NCBI RefSeq assembly: GCF_000218685.1
Contig: NW_006763292.1
Coordinates: 1,571,685-1,635,684 of the forward strand
DNA length: 64,000 bases
Source of the DNA: Serpula lacrymans var. lacrymans S7.9
Lineage: Eukaryota; Basidiomycota; Agaricomycetes; Boletales; Serpulaceae
Reading direction: 5' to 3'
Of this stretch, positions 21,476-31,352 are shown in pieces (position 1 is the stretch's first letter; each line of letters begins with the position of its first letter). A program made the translations under genes and the position numbers. The notes beneath the pieces are model-generated. The model was not told where the DNA came from, did not search any database, and saw only the letters and a list, made by a program, of their open reading frames with translations.

Positions 21476-21699
21476 CCATCAGCCACAAGCTCTCTTATAG
21501 CTCATATAGTCAGCCATGTGCTATAAGTGCTATAAGAGGCTATAGCCAACTATAAGAGTACTATAAGAGCACATTGTTCCTGAATAGATGTTGGGGTTTC
21601 TATTGCAGCTATGATCACTATAACAATTATATTTGCAACTATAGTACTATTATAGTCTGTATAGCCAAAGTGTTTTTCCTGATGTTAAAGTGGGTTGTA

Positions 21700-21999
21700 A
21701 AGGTGATAAAGGTAGTTGGGATCAAGTTTTACACACTTATCCTTGAGAGAAACATTCTCCATGGCTCATAAAAACACTGTTAACATGAGTGAATCATCAC
21801 TATTTTTCAAGAGAAGAGGGATGGAGGGAACTATTGAGGATGGTATATGTAAGTGTATGCTGAGGGGCCTGTATGAACACCCCCATCATAATGTTTCTGT
21901 AACTAAGAACAAGTATTTAGCATTGAGATTGTGTACACTACATACATGATAATGACATACCTTGGCCGTCAGGTCCTCCACATCTGTGACCTTGATGGC
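21700..21999. other. no supported gene
   Basis: A short open frame (21,716-21,949) has no recognisable features. It lies between TIR element B and the minus-strand relic at 22-23.2 kb. Confidence 0.4.
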
Positions 22000-23210
22000 T
22001 CAACTAGCCCTTTCTCTTCCTGATTCGGTCCACTCATAGTTAGCGCCAGGATCCCGTGGTGCAGGGTATTGGCGATTGCCTTCAGCCATATTCTGGAATG
22101 TCATGCTAACCACATACATTTCAGGGAGGACAATTGGTGGTAATAATGGTGATGGTGGTTGAGAATGAGGCAGGATGTCATCAAGATCGGATAAGGGAGT
22201 CAGGAAGCGTACTGAAGATGTTGTGCCTACACCTAAGATAGCCTGACCATGATAATATATGGGTACATGAGCTATGTCTATAGTGTGCATACAGACTCCC
22301 CAACAATCTAGACAACGATCCAAGAGTTGGAAAGTACTACAAAAACCACAAAAATTTTGGAAACTGTTGAAATCAAGTGATTATAATGTACTGGAATTGG
22401 TTAGCCTTAAAATTTTGATCAGAAGCCTCAAAATTTGTGCAATCAATATTAGCAGGAAGGCCATAATAACCAAGTACGCCAGGTGCAAACATGCAGTTTA
22501 TGTTCAGCGGCAGATTTTAGCGTAAGGTAGAAATAGTTGGGATGATTCTACTAATCACCAGCTGTCCACTAACAGTAGCTGCATGACATTGTTTAGTTAG
22601 CATACACACAGTAAGAAATAGTACAATTACATTCAACTGGCCACCTCAAGACATTGGCTATCTCCTATGGTGTTGTTCCATCCATTTCACCAAGTTGAGC
22701 CCATAAATTTAAGCCTGCAACCAAAATGAGAGCATAGATAGATCCTACATAGATCTGTAAGTATGTTTAATACGGACAAAGGCATTCTTACCACTGGCTG
22801 CTATGGCTGCAAACTTGCAGCTCATAGCATGCCATTGCTCAAACTGTTTTTTAGACGGCTTGGGCTGAGGGAGATCACTCTAAAGGTTTGCAAGGGAGAT
22901 ACCTTGCTGAGAGCAAAGACTAGCATACAAACATCAGAAAGAAATGATAATTATATGTAACAATTTTCACTTACCTTTGGGACTTGGCAACGAGCTGGAT
23001 GTAGCTGATCATCAGCAAAAAGTTGACACCTATGTCTTTACTGGTTATGTGCCAACAGCGCGCCACAATAGAAGCCAAAGACTCGTCCAGGTAGTCATTG
23101 GTGGACGTAACAGAGGTCAACAGGGAGTTAACAGAGTGCGCCCACTCTCCTGAGTTGAACATTGAGGAGTCTTCATGTGCAGCTGCAAGTCATGCTATGA
23201 GGGCAGGAGC
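22000..23210 (-). pseudogene. unrecognised decayed gene, minus strand
   Basis: Two conserved-looking pieces remain: MFNSGEWAHSVNSLL...ARCWHITSKDIGVNFLL at 23,162-22,980 and MYVVSMTFQNMAEGNRQYP...GANYEWTESGR at 22,120-22,010. The stretch between them has many stops in all minus frames. Both pieces have balanced amino-acid composition and look like old exons. I do not recognise the family; placement beside a Plavaka-like transposase suggests a transposon passenger. Confidence 0.35.
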
Positions 23211-23485
23211 AGGTTGTTGACGTGCAGGAGATTGAGATCAACAAGATCAACGTGCAAGAGTAGGAGTAGGAGCTGCTGCAGCATATGGGTGTTGATATGG
23301 TTGGCGTCTTTGTGAGTGTATCACTGTCAGAGTTCATTGCAGAGATTGATTGGTCTGCAATTTGGACTTGTCAGCTTGAGTTTGCTGTGGAGAAACAGTG
23401 GTCAGTAACATCTGCATTAAGAGGGGAAAGCCAACATACCTCTTCACCAGAGTGGGCTGGGGATGATGTTGTTAGGTCTTGATGC

Positions 23486-24629
23486 ATGGTGACAGAAGGT
23501 GGGCTGTCAGAGAGTGACGATGGAGCACTCTTGGACTTCATTTACATCGCTCAGTACCCCACACACAGCAATACAACCCTTGGATATCTATCAAATGCTC
23601 TCAAAACATTTCATCAAAACAGAGCAATTTTTGTCACTCTGGGTGTTAGAGAAAATTTGAATATTCCTAAACTCTTTACTGCACTATGTCGACTCTATTC
23701 ACCAGTTTGGGGCTACAAATAACTACAACACAGAAATATTTGAACATTTCCACATAGACATGGCCAAGGATGCATGGAGAGCATCAAATCATAGGAATGA
23801 GCGTCCACAAAAGACCACCTGGCTAACAAGGCAAGAAAAAACTGCGTGGTTTGAATGCTATCAATTGTCTTTACAAAATAGACCAGTTCTATGTCAGCAA
23901 GATATTCTCCAGAATCCATCTGGCTTAGGTATTAAAATAGCCAAAGTACCTCCTCTTCCACAACAACCCCTTCAATCAATTTAACAAAATCACCAATGTC
24001 ATGGCTTTATATGTGATATCAAGGAGTTTCTGAATTGCCTAATGCATGGTTAGCCAGGTTATATGTTCAAAAATCAAGTCAATATTGCAAATCTCCCATT
24101 TGATTCACTTGACATATTCACTAGCAAAAAAATTGCTCCACAGTTTGATAATATTTATCGTATTAGACTCGTTAAAAGCAGAATCAACAGGTGTTGCTGG
24201 TAATATTCTTCTCTAATTTCATGATCAGTTTCAAGTTGTGAATTAATGTTTCATGACATAGGTACACATGTTGCAAGAGTTAAAGTAATACTCAAGCTCC
24301 CTGCCATTTTTCATGGTGGTTCTGTTGGTTTACCAAAATATTGGCCCAAAATTCCATTGGCGTACATTGAATGGCACACCAAGTTGAAAGGTAGTGCAGA
24401 TCCAGCACATATGATGTATGTGATTACAAAACTTGCACTTAGAGCTGATGGTACTCCACCAGCTTCCATAGTACCATTGAGCAGTATACGACAAGGCTGC
24501 CACTTGTTGCCTTTGTTTGAAAAAGATCAAGTGCCTGCTCACTGGGGTACAGAGAATGCTTTGGATGTTTGTAATAGATTTCTATTAAATAACTGGGCTA
24601 GTTTATATGCATACCAAACTATTTGGTGA
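23486..24629 (+). pseudogene. Plavaka-like transposase relic, C-terminal part
   Basis: Reading across frames: ALLDFIYIAQYPTHSNTTL, ALKTFHQNRAIFVTLGVRE, LNIPKL, YNTEIFEHFHIDMAKDAWRAS and TTWLTRQEKTAWF, then after a gap HVARVKVILKLPA, LAYIEWHTKL, ASIVPLSSIRQGCHLLP and LDVCNRFLLNNWASLY. The order (a hydrophobic helix, NTE...HID, a WL-RQE motif, a PLS-IR tail) matches Plavaka-type transposases of agaricomycetes. Frame changes at 23,660-23,760 and stops at 23,980-24,200 disable it. The N-terminal two thirds, with the catalytic core, is absent or unrecognisable. Confidence 0.65.
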
Positions 24630-24670
24630 ATATTAATTCTATCATAAAAATATAAAAAAACTATAATTAG

Positions 24671-24839
24671 TATCAGAAAAAGGTTTCCATAGACATAAAT
24701 GAGCTGGTATAGCTGATATAGCTGATATAGTAACTATAAGGCTTCACATAGAGATTTATTGGCTATAATAGGAATTTAATAGCTATCATAGCAGCTATAG
24801 AAACATACCCAGCTATATAGAAAAATGGTTTTTCCTGAT
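24671..24839. mobile_element. TIR element fragment, copy C
   Basis: It begins atcagaaaaagg (24,671) and ends tggtttttcctgat (24,839), with ctatag/gctatcatag palindromes between. At about 170 bp it lacks the tRNA-like core. Its right terminus abuts the gypsy chromodomain fragment. Confidence 0.5.
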
Positions 24840-25175
24840 GTCTACAAAGGGCCACTGCCTGGACCAGTTGTAGTCACCCAGGAAGGTGAAGAAGAGTTTG
24901 AAGTCAAATGGGTGATGGATGTATGCTTGAAGTGTGGAAAATTAGAATTCCTAGTCCTCTGGAAGGGCTATGGAGGCGGGGATAGGATGTGGGAACCAGA
25001 AGCCCATCTGAACAAGTTCCGCAACACTATTTGCAAATTTTATTTTAAGAATCCCTCGGCTTCTAGGAAATTTAGAGGCATAGATTCAAACCTTTCCAAT
25101 TCCCTTTTTCAACCAATGCCTGAAAATTCAACAACTACCTCTGGAACTTGGTCTCACCTGGAAGCCAAGCCTTAG
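24838..25175 (+). pseudogene. gypsy integrase C-terminus with chromodomain
   Basis: After VYKGPLPGP the frame reads EEEFEVKWVMD, LEFLVLWKGYG and MWEPEAHLN, the aromatic-strand and WEP pattern of a chromodomain, then ends at a stop (25,173-25,175) just before a polypurine tract and an LTR. The flanking VKPYKGP and HLEAKP ends correspond to the ends found fused together at 20,390-20,430, so this fragment carries the domain missing there. Chromodomains of such integrases direct insertion to heterochromatin. The rest of the element is lost on the left. Confidence 0.8.
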
Positions 25176-25186
25176 GAGGGGGGTAG

Positions 25187-26022
25187 TATTATGATACACA
25201 ATTTTCAGACTTCTAACTTTCAATGCAACAACCAAGAGTTTGTTACTCTGGCGCACAACTCAGACAAAGCTATAAAAGTAGTGAGGGGAGTGGTTACCCT
25301 CAGGATAGGACCGAGTTAGTTGTGGGTAAACAACAGGAGGACTCGCTGAGGAGTCTCCTTGATCTATTGGAGTATATATACTACTACAGGTTGTTTGTAC
25401 ATGTGTACTATATAGTTGATGGGAGCAGTGGCTGATGATGTCATAGGGCGCAGCCCGTGTGACCAGCTCCACTGCATGAGAGATTTTGTAGCTAAGAACA
25501 GAGAAAAACAGCGCAGCGCAAGAAAGTGGAGTTTGAACAAAATGGAAAGTGTTGCATGGCACAGTGTGTGAAAACTACAGAAGAAAGTTAAAGAGGAGAA
25601 TGAAAATTAGAGGTCCAAAAATTGTGTATTGTAACATTCAGTTCCCTCTTTAACTTTATTTCTCTTTTTTGGATACTTGTGCCATGCTGCACTTTCCTTT
25701 ATTTTCAAAACTCCAACTTGTGTCTTCACTTTCTTGTGCTGCACAGTTTCTCTGTATTTTTAGATACAACACTCTCACATGATGGAGCTGGTCACAAGGG
25801 CTATGCCCTATAACATCATCAGCCACCACCTTCATTAACTATGTAGTACACATATATAAATAGTCTGTAGTAGTATATAGATCAAGGAAACTCCTCAGCA
25901 AGTCCTCCTGTTGTTTACTCACAACTAACTTGGTCCTATCATAAGGGGTTTATCCACTTCTCTATTCACCCTCTCTGCTTGTCTTTATTGTATGCCAGAG
26001 TATAAAAATTTTGGTCATTACA
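25187..26022 (+). mobile_element. gypsy 3' LTR split by a solo LTR
   Basis: It starts tattatgatacacaatttt (first bases mutated from TGTTACG) after the tract ggaggggggtag, stops at 25,223, resumes at 25,637 with ttccctctttaacttta and ends ttggtcattaca at 26,022. Without the insert it is a normal LTR of the family. Confidence 0.8.
25224..25636 (-). mobile_element. nested solo LTR, opposite orientation
   Basis: On the plus strand it runs from TGCAACAACC to TATTGTAACA, 413 bp. The flanks are TTCAA on the left and TTCAG on the right, a target duplication with one later change. Confidence 0.8.
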
Positions 26023-26585
26023 ACAAATGTCAAAAGGAGAATGAAAGTTAAAAATCCAAAAATTATGTATTGTAATAGCAAATGCATCCCCATTTGTGTT
26101 ATGATTGACACTTTCAGCACCTACCTTAGGTGATGCATTAGTAGAAGTACAGTAAAAGTAAACACTGACTAGTGTCTAGACTCAACATGAGACTGGTCAC
26201 ATGCTAGACATCAGACTTTTAACTTTATTTATCAAACTATATAGTACCTCATGTATTTGTTGGAGCATACGGTTTAGGTTTGCAATAAAGAAGATATTCC
26301 AACTACATGTGATCAATTCATTCTCATATATAGATTATCTTCCTGTTCATCCCATCCCCTCAGTTGTTCTGTATACAACTGAGAGTATGTCTTATTTACA
26401 TTTCTCCCTCATTATTACTTAAACTGATACTTTATAATGTAGTCCTGACTATTCCTAGTTTCTACAGTATTGTAGTATAGTATATATACTTGGGCAATAC
26501 ATGGGGAAGGACTCAGCAAGTCCTCTCCTAGTGTATATGTATACCACATTAGTGAAGACAACCTCCCTCTCTTGATGAGAGGTAC
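26023..26585. mobile_element. LTR debris of other elements
   Basis: 26,026-26,078 matches the inner end of a minus-oriented gypsy LTR (gagaatgaaagtt to attgtaat). From about 26,099 a different LTR-like sequence starts tgttatgattgacac and carries a tatatatacttggg box near 26,480. It is cut by the solo LTR at 26,586. No coding sequence. Confidence 0.5.
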
Positions 26586-26999
26586 TGTTACGATCTCTAT
26601 TGGACATTTAAGGACTACTCATTTCTTTTTACTCATCGGTTATACCATCGGACCAATGACTCATTTCCTTCACGTACATTTCCGTTCCTCTCGCATTCAC
26701 AGTACCTATTATAGTACTTAGTCCTCAACAGACGGACCTGCCCTAGATAGGACCTAACTCCTATCACCGATTCCTTTCCCTTATAAATACCATGTAACAG
26801 CAGTAGTATTCTCGAATACGATTCTACGCAGTTTATGCTTACAAAGCTAGACTCCTAAGATCAGACTTCTATTCAGAAGAAAACCAACTCCCGTTGGAAA
26901 ACCTCCACCCAGAACTACGTTCTCGAACTTGTCTTCAGATAAGTCTCTTTACAAACCTCAACGAACCCTCAGACTTTGTTAAGCACTTCGTGCGTAACA
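26586..26999 (+). mobile_element. solo LTR of a second family, GGTAC duplication
   Basis: It starts TGTTACGATCTC and ends GTGCGTAACA, 414 bp, with GGTAC before (26,581-26,585) and after (27,000-27,004). Its inner sequence differs from the main LTR family. A cccttataaatacc box lies near 26,785. The open frame 26,894-27,217 starts inside it and is chance. Confidence 0.85.
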
Positions 27000-27004
27000 G
27001 GTAC

Positions 27005-27340
27005 CATTATTCCTTGAGTTGTAGCCTCTGTGGCTGTGCTCCAGCGCCCCAAGGTAGTACCTTGTTGGTGCAGTCACAATTTGCCTTTTTTCAGATTTGT
27101 AATTTGATCCACCATTCAGTGAATCTTGCTATATCTCCGTCAAAACTTCCAGGGTCAGCAACAATCTCAACTTTCTTGTTAAATTTTCACTTGACTGGTT
27201 CAGGGGGGTTGGATTGAATTTTGACAAGCTGTGCCATGACAACTGCACAATTTGCTGCCTCATCCTGTTACTGTACCACTTAAACCCTGTGGCCCAGGTT
27301 TACACTAGTGTGCAGGAGAGTGTGATAAAGCAAGTCCTAG
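27005..27340 (-). pseudogene. gypsy leader and gag-start remnant
   Basis: The minus strand at 27,170-27,080 reads DPGSFDGDIARFTEWWIKLQI, homologous to the gag start at 15,860-15,930 on the other strand. It is truncated on the left by the LTR debris and on the right joins an LTR-like end at 27,341 through caagtcctag, as in other copies. Confidence 0.65.
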
Positions 27341-27635
27341 TGTGACAATGCCCTAAAGTTGTTATACTCTGGTGCACACAACAAGGAACTCAAGAGGAAG
27401 TTGTGATGATAGAGGGTGAGTTGGTAAACTCAAGGTAGGAGCTAGTTAGTTGATGGTACCCAACAGAAGGATTCACTGAGGAGTCTTCATCTATTGCAAG
27501 GGTATATATACTAAAATACATGTGGTACTTTACAGTTAATACAAATAAAGGTAAACATTCCATAGTGTATTCTATATACTGATGAGTGAGTAAAGTGTCT
27601 AATGTCATACATGTGATGATTGTCACTTTGTTACA
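27341..27635 (-). repeat. diverged LTR-like end
   Basis: It begins TGTGACAATGCCC (compare TGTAACAACC of other minus copies) and ends ACTTTGTTACA. It keeps ctgaggagtct and tatatatacta blocks of the family LTR but is about 100 bp shorter. It marks the right limit of the repeat block. Confidence 0.5.
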
Positions 27636-27939
27636 CCCCCATTCCCTAAGATCTCTACCTGTCTTGTATCTACTTCAATATACTGCACATGTTCTAGCGC
27701 TATTTCACAATTATTGTAGTTTTATTTTTCCGACATTGCCAAGCTATAGATCTCACTGAAAACAACATCTCCACGAGTTTACAACTTGAATTGTCCGAAT
27801 CCTCATTATGTCCAAAAAGTAAGGAATGACAGTTGGATCTGACAACCATTTTCCGATGGGAAAAAAGCGACTATGTACATATACTTCCTGTCATCCTCCA
27901 TCCGAATTTGTTGGGCGAATTGACTAGAAAGACCTTTCA
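27636..27939. other. boundary spacer, 3' flank of SGT2
   Basis: No repeat or gene is seen. The tagattgtagttttattttt-like and ataga stretches may include the SGT2 polyadenylation region. Base composition changes here from AT-rich repeat to normal genic. Confidence 0.5.
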
Positions 27940-29184
27940 TCATTGTCTGCCGGTTCCAAATTGGCTGGCCCTACACCATGTCAGAATAACTCTGCAATAT
28001 CATAGTGGAAAAGGGACCCACATATTTCTCAGGGTTGGATCGGCCATAAGTTCCTCCATGGACGGCATCCCACCACCCGATTGGACGCGGTTCATCTGAC
28101 AACCACCTTGCGATGAGTATGACGGGTTGCTTGTGTATAAGGACTCTGACTCTTACCATATTAGCAACAGATGGATTAGACATCAGTCTTTCCATCCCGC
28201 CATTGGCCATCATTTGTTGAGCCATCTGCATCATCATCGGGTTATTCATCAGACCAGCCAAATCAGGCATTCCGCCTCCTCCCACGTTCCTGAACATATC
28301 TGCCATGCCACCTAAACCATGATCATGCTCTGAAGCAGGTGCCGTGCCACGACTTGAAGAGGGAGGAATACTGTCGTCAGGGACAAGAAGAGGGGGGCCG
28401 TCGTCGTCATCATCGGGAATAATACGTTCCTCAGCACTCTGTAAGCCAGTTTTCAAGTTGCCGTTAGAAGGATCAAGCTCGAGGCCTTTTCTAAAAGCGG
28501 TGGCAGAAGCTCTATAGTTGCCAAGAGTGTACTGAGCATGCCTAACAGGTGAGAGGCACTAATGAGCGATTGTAAAGACTCTGCAGTATGACAGGACCCT
28601 CACCCTAAACGCGAATATGCTTTGACAAACGATGGTTCTACCTCGATTGCCCTTTCTGCATCGACGACTGCTGCAGCATGTTCGCCTTTACTAGCGTAAG
28701 CTGCTGCTCTATTAGATAAGTATACAGGATTGAAAGAATCCAGCGCGATTGCCTGTGTATAATTTTCGATGGCCAGATCATATTTTTTACTGGACATCTG
28801 GGCGTTGCCGGACTGCTTAAGTTTTTCTGCTTTAGCCTTGTCATCTGTAGAGGGAAGCTTTGAGGCGGATTGGGATAAGCCTTGAGATCCGACTTTGACT
28901 TTCGTCTTCAAAAATACATCGAATATGGACTGAAGCTTTGCAGGTTCTATGCTGAGACGTTCTCGCTGCTCCTCGTCTACAGGATCGACCCCGAATGCTT
29001 CGCCAATGCACTGAACTGCATGTAAGATTCAGACGATAAGAAAGTAAAATAAAAGAGAAAAGATAGAACACAGACTTGCGATGTCCAAGCTCTCTTTGTC
29101 GTCCTGTTTCACAGTGCCATCGTCGATGGATTGGTGGAGGAAATCGATAATCGCGAGCACGAGCTGCTGTTTCTTGTCTGACAT
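27940..29184 (-). CDS. SGT2: Sgt2-like co-chaperone (TPR, Gln/Met-rich tail)
   Basis: Hand-spliced exons are 29184-29076, 29015-28604, 28541-28157, 28095-28022 and 27970-27940: 1,011 nt, 336 residues, in frame. The start MSDKKQQLVLAIIDF is the N-terminal dimerisation domain that binds Get4/Get5. Three TPR repeats follow (about residues 85-205; e.g. AEKLKQSGNAQMSSKKYDLA, NPVYLSNRAAAYASKG, AYSRLGHAQYTLGNY), the binding site for Hsp70/Hsp90 tails. An acidic DDDDDGP linker precedes a Met/Gly-rich region (NNPMMMQMAQQMM) that holds tail-anchor segments. The tail ends MASQFGTGRQ. Sgt2 hands tail-anchored proteins to the GET pathway in the cytosol. It shares a 135-bp divergent promoter with PRP19. 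Confidence 0.95.
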
Positions 29185-29319
29185 TATTGAGTGCTGAACA
29201 GCAAACAAAGGTCAACAAAAGTGACCGGAGTTGAACCAAGCGTTGCTTTTCACTCCAGCTTTCACCGCCGCCTCACCAACGCCCAACGCCCCTGCTTGTC
29301 GTTTCCGCCATCGTCAAGC
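29185..29319. promoter_or_regulatory. divergent promoter SGT2/PRP19
   Basis: Only 135 bp separate the two start codons, so both promoters and 5' leaders overlap. No TATA box is visible; the sequence is CT-rich on the PRP19 side (ctttcaccgccgcctc). Confidence 0.6.
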
Positions 29320-30957
29320 ATGTTTTTCTGTACCATCTCTGGTGAAATCCCAGAGGACCCAGTCGTGTCCTCGAAGTCTGGTCGGCTTTACGAGCGCCGT
29401 CTCATTTTGAAGTATATCAACGAAAATGGCAATGACCCCTTCACAGGAGAAAAACTCGAAGAGGCAGACCTGGTCTCCATAAAATCTGGTACGTCCCCTT
29501 TTTTCTTCTGACTAAACCCCTTCACCATTTTCTAATCATTCGCGTTTTAGATCCCAAAGCAGCACCCCCACGGCCTCCAACCTTTTCTTCAATCCCGGCT
29601 CTCATTCAATCACTACGAAATGAATGGGATGCTGTTGTCTTGGAAAATTTCACTTTAAGACAGCAGTACAACAATACTCGGCAGGAGCTGAGCTATTCTC
29701 TCTACGCTCAAGATGCCGCCAGCCGCGTGGTCGCGCGTCTCATCAAAGAACGTGATGCTGCTCGAGAGTAAGCACAATGTCTACGTTTTTATGTTCTCTG
29801 CTTATTCTCGAACGCCCTCTCTCAGAGCTCTTGCGAATGTCCACGCTACCATAGGAATCGCTCCTCCTACAGGTTCCCTTGCAGATGTTGAAATGGACGA
29901 TGAAGTTGGAGTACAGGAAAGTTTACCAAAAGAAATCGTGGATCAAATCGACGAGACGCAACAAACACTTTCTGCTGCACGCAAGAAACGCAAAGCACCG
30001 GCTGGTTATGCTACATCCTCTGAAGTCAAGACATTCACTGCCACTCGCACCATCCCTTCATTGCACTCCGCTTCGCCTGCCGGTATTACTTCCCTCGCCA
30101 TATCCCACGTTAATCCCTCCCAATTCTTGACTGGAGGCAACGATAAAATTGTTCAGCTCTACGACAGGAGTACGGACAAAGTGCTGGCTTCGTTGAAAGG
30201 TCATACCAAAAAAATCAATCACGTTGCCTTGCGCGAACGCGAACGCGATAACACGCTTATCCTCTCAGCTGGTGCCGACAAGGTAGCCAAGGTCTGGTCA
30301 CTTGACTCAGCATCTAGCGAGTACATACCAAAAGCTACTGTCCGGACTCACAAAGGGGAGTTGACAGGCTTGGCCGTACATCCAACTTCGACCGTCGTTG
30401 CGTTCGCCTCGCTTGACAAGACATATTCACTACACGAATTATCCAACTTTACTCAGATATATCGTTCTGCTCCATCGGATGAAGCTTTCACGTCGTTGGC
30501 CATTCACCCTGATGGTGCGCTCCTTGCCCTCGGTACACCTGCATCCAAGATACAGATATGCGATGTTCGGTCTGGTCAAGTGGCCGCTCATATTAGCCCA
30601 GTTGACGGCACGCCGTTCACAGTAAACACGATATCATTCTCGGAGAATGGTTACCACCTCCTCGCGCCAGACAGCTCATCCTCGGTTGCGATCTGGGACT
30701 TGCGAAAGATGAAGGCCACTCACTCCATCCCTTTGGGTGAAGGCTTCAATGTCAACAAAGTTGTGTACGACTTTAGCGCTCAGTATCTGGGTGTGGCGGG
30801 CAGCCAGGGCATTCGCGTGTTTGCACACAAGACTTGGGAGGAACTTGTGCGCTTCGAGGAGGGAGAAGAAGTGTCTGATATGGTCTTTGGAGAACATGGT
30901 AAGGATATCTGGGGTGTGATGGGCAGAGAGGTCAGAATTTGGAGTGTACCTAGCTAG
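29320..30957 (+). CDS. PRP19: Pre-mRNA-processing factor 19 (U-box E3 ligase, WD40)
   Basis: Exons 29320-29488, 29551-29767 and 29826-30957 give 1,518 nt and 505 residues, matching the family size (about 490-505). The start [20 protein letters not shown] is the U-box, which recruits the E2. The Prp19 coiled-coil segment follows ([19 protein letters not shown]), used for tetramer formation. From about residue 200 WD40 repeats appear ([43 protein letters not shown]), ending VRIWSVPS. Prp19 is the core of the NineTeen complex, which ubiquitinates U4/U6 proteins and stabilises the active spliceosome in the nucleus. A frame starting at 29,713 that reads through the second intron is an artefact. 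Confidence 0.96.
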
Positions 30958-31352
30958 AATGTAATATTGTGGTTTACTGTTACTTAGGAATGGCTTTGCA
31001 AATGCATGTTACCTTTTGCGTAGGTACGACTTTGACAAACTCGGTACACGCGTTCAGATCATGGTGATAACGATTGTATTGGTATGAAAATATACATACA
31101 AATGTGATAATGCTATATGGGTAAGAAAAACTGCAAAAACCCGAAAAGAATAATGGTAAATCAAAAGGTTACAATGAGTTTGAGATAACGTAAGATGGTC
31201 AATTGGCCAATGATGCGGGTCAGAGCAAAGGCGTAACAAAAAAAAAATCAACGTTGCTGAAGTTAGAATATTCGTTGCGAATCAAATTGGAAACAGATCA
31301 GTCTACAGTGCATCATACATACACATATACATACGAGACATTCATTCTTTTT
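30958..31352. other. tail-to-tail spacer PRP19/transporter
   Basis: 395 bp between two convergent stop codons. It is AT-rich with gatcatggtgataacg and aacaaaaaaaaaatc runs suitable for 3' ends of both genes. No gene is seen. Confidence 0.5.

Larger units (their letters stand above)
20975..21683. mobile_element. TIR element with tRNA-like core, copy B
   Basis: The left end ATCAGGAAAAACA then TTTGGCTATA and the right end form an inverted repeat of about 24 bp with one mismatch. Inside are a three-and-a-half-copy 48-bp tandem repeat (21,002-21,162), a tRNA-like module on the plus strand (21,370-21,475) and more CTATA palindromes to 21,660. It has no coding capacity. CTTC precedes the left terminus, as at the corresponding end of copy A. 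No clear target duplication is visible. Confidence 0.75.

Noticed and set aside
22000..23210. Intact gene on the minus strand
   Set aside because: Only two separated pieces look protein-like; the middle is full of stops, so it is listed as a pseudogene.
26894..27217. 107-codon open frame
   Set aside because: It runs from a solo LTR into antisense gag sequence and has no protein-like features.
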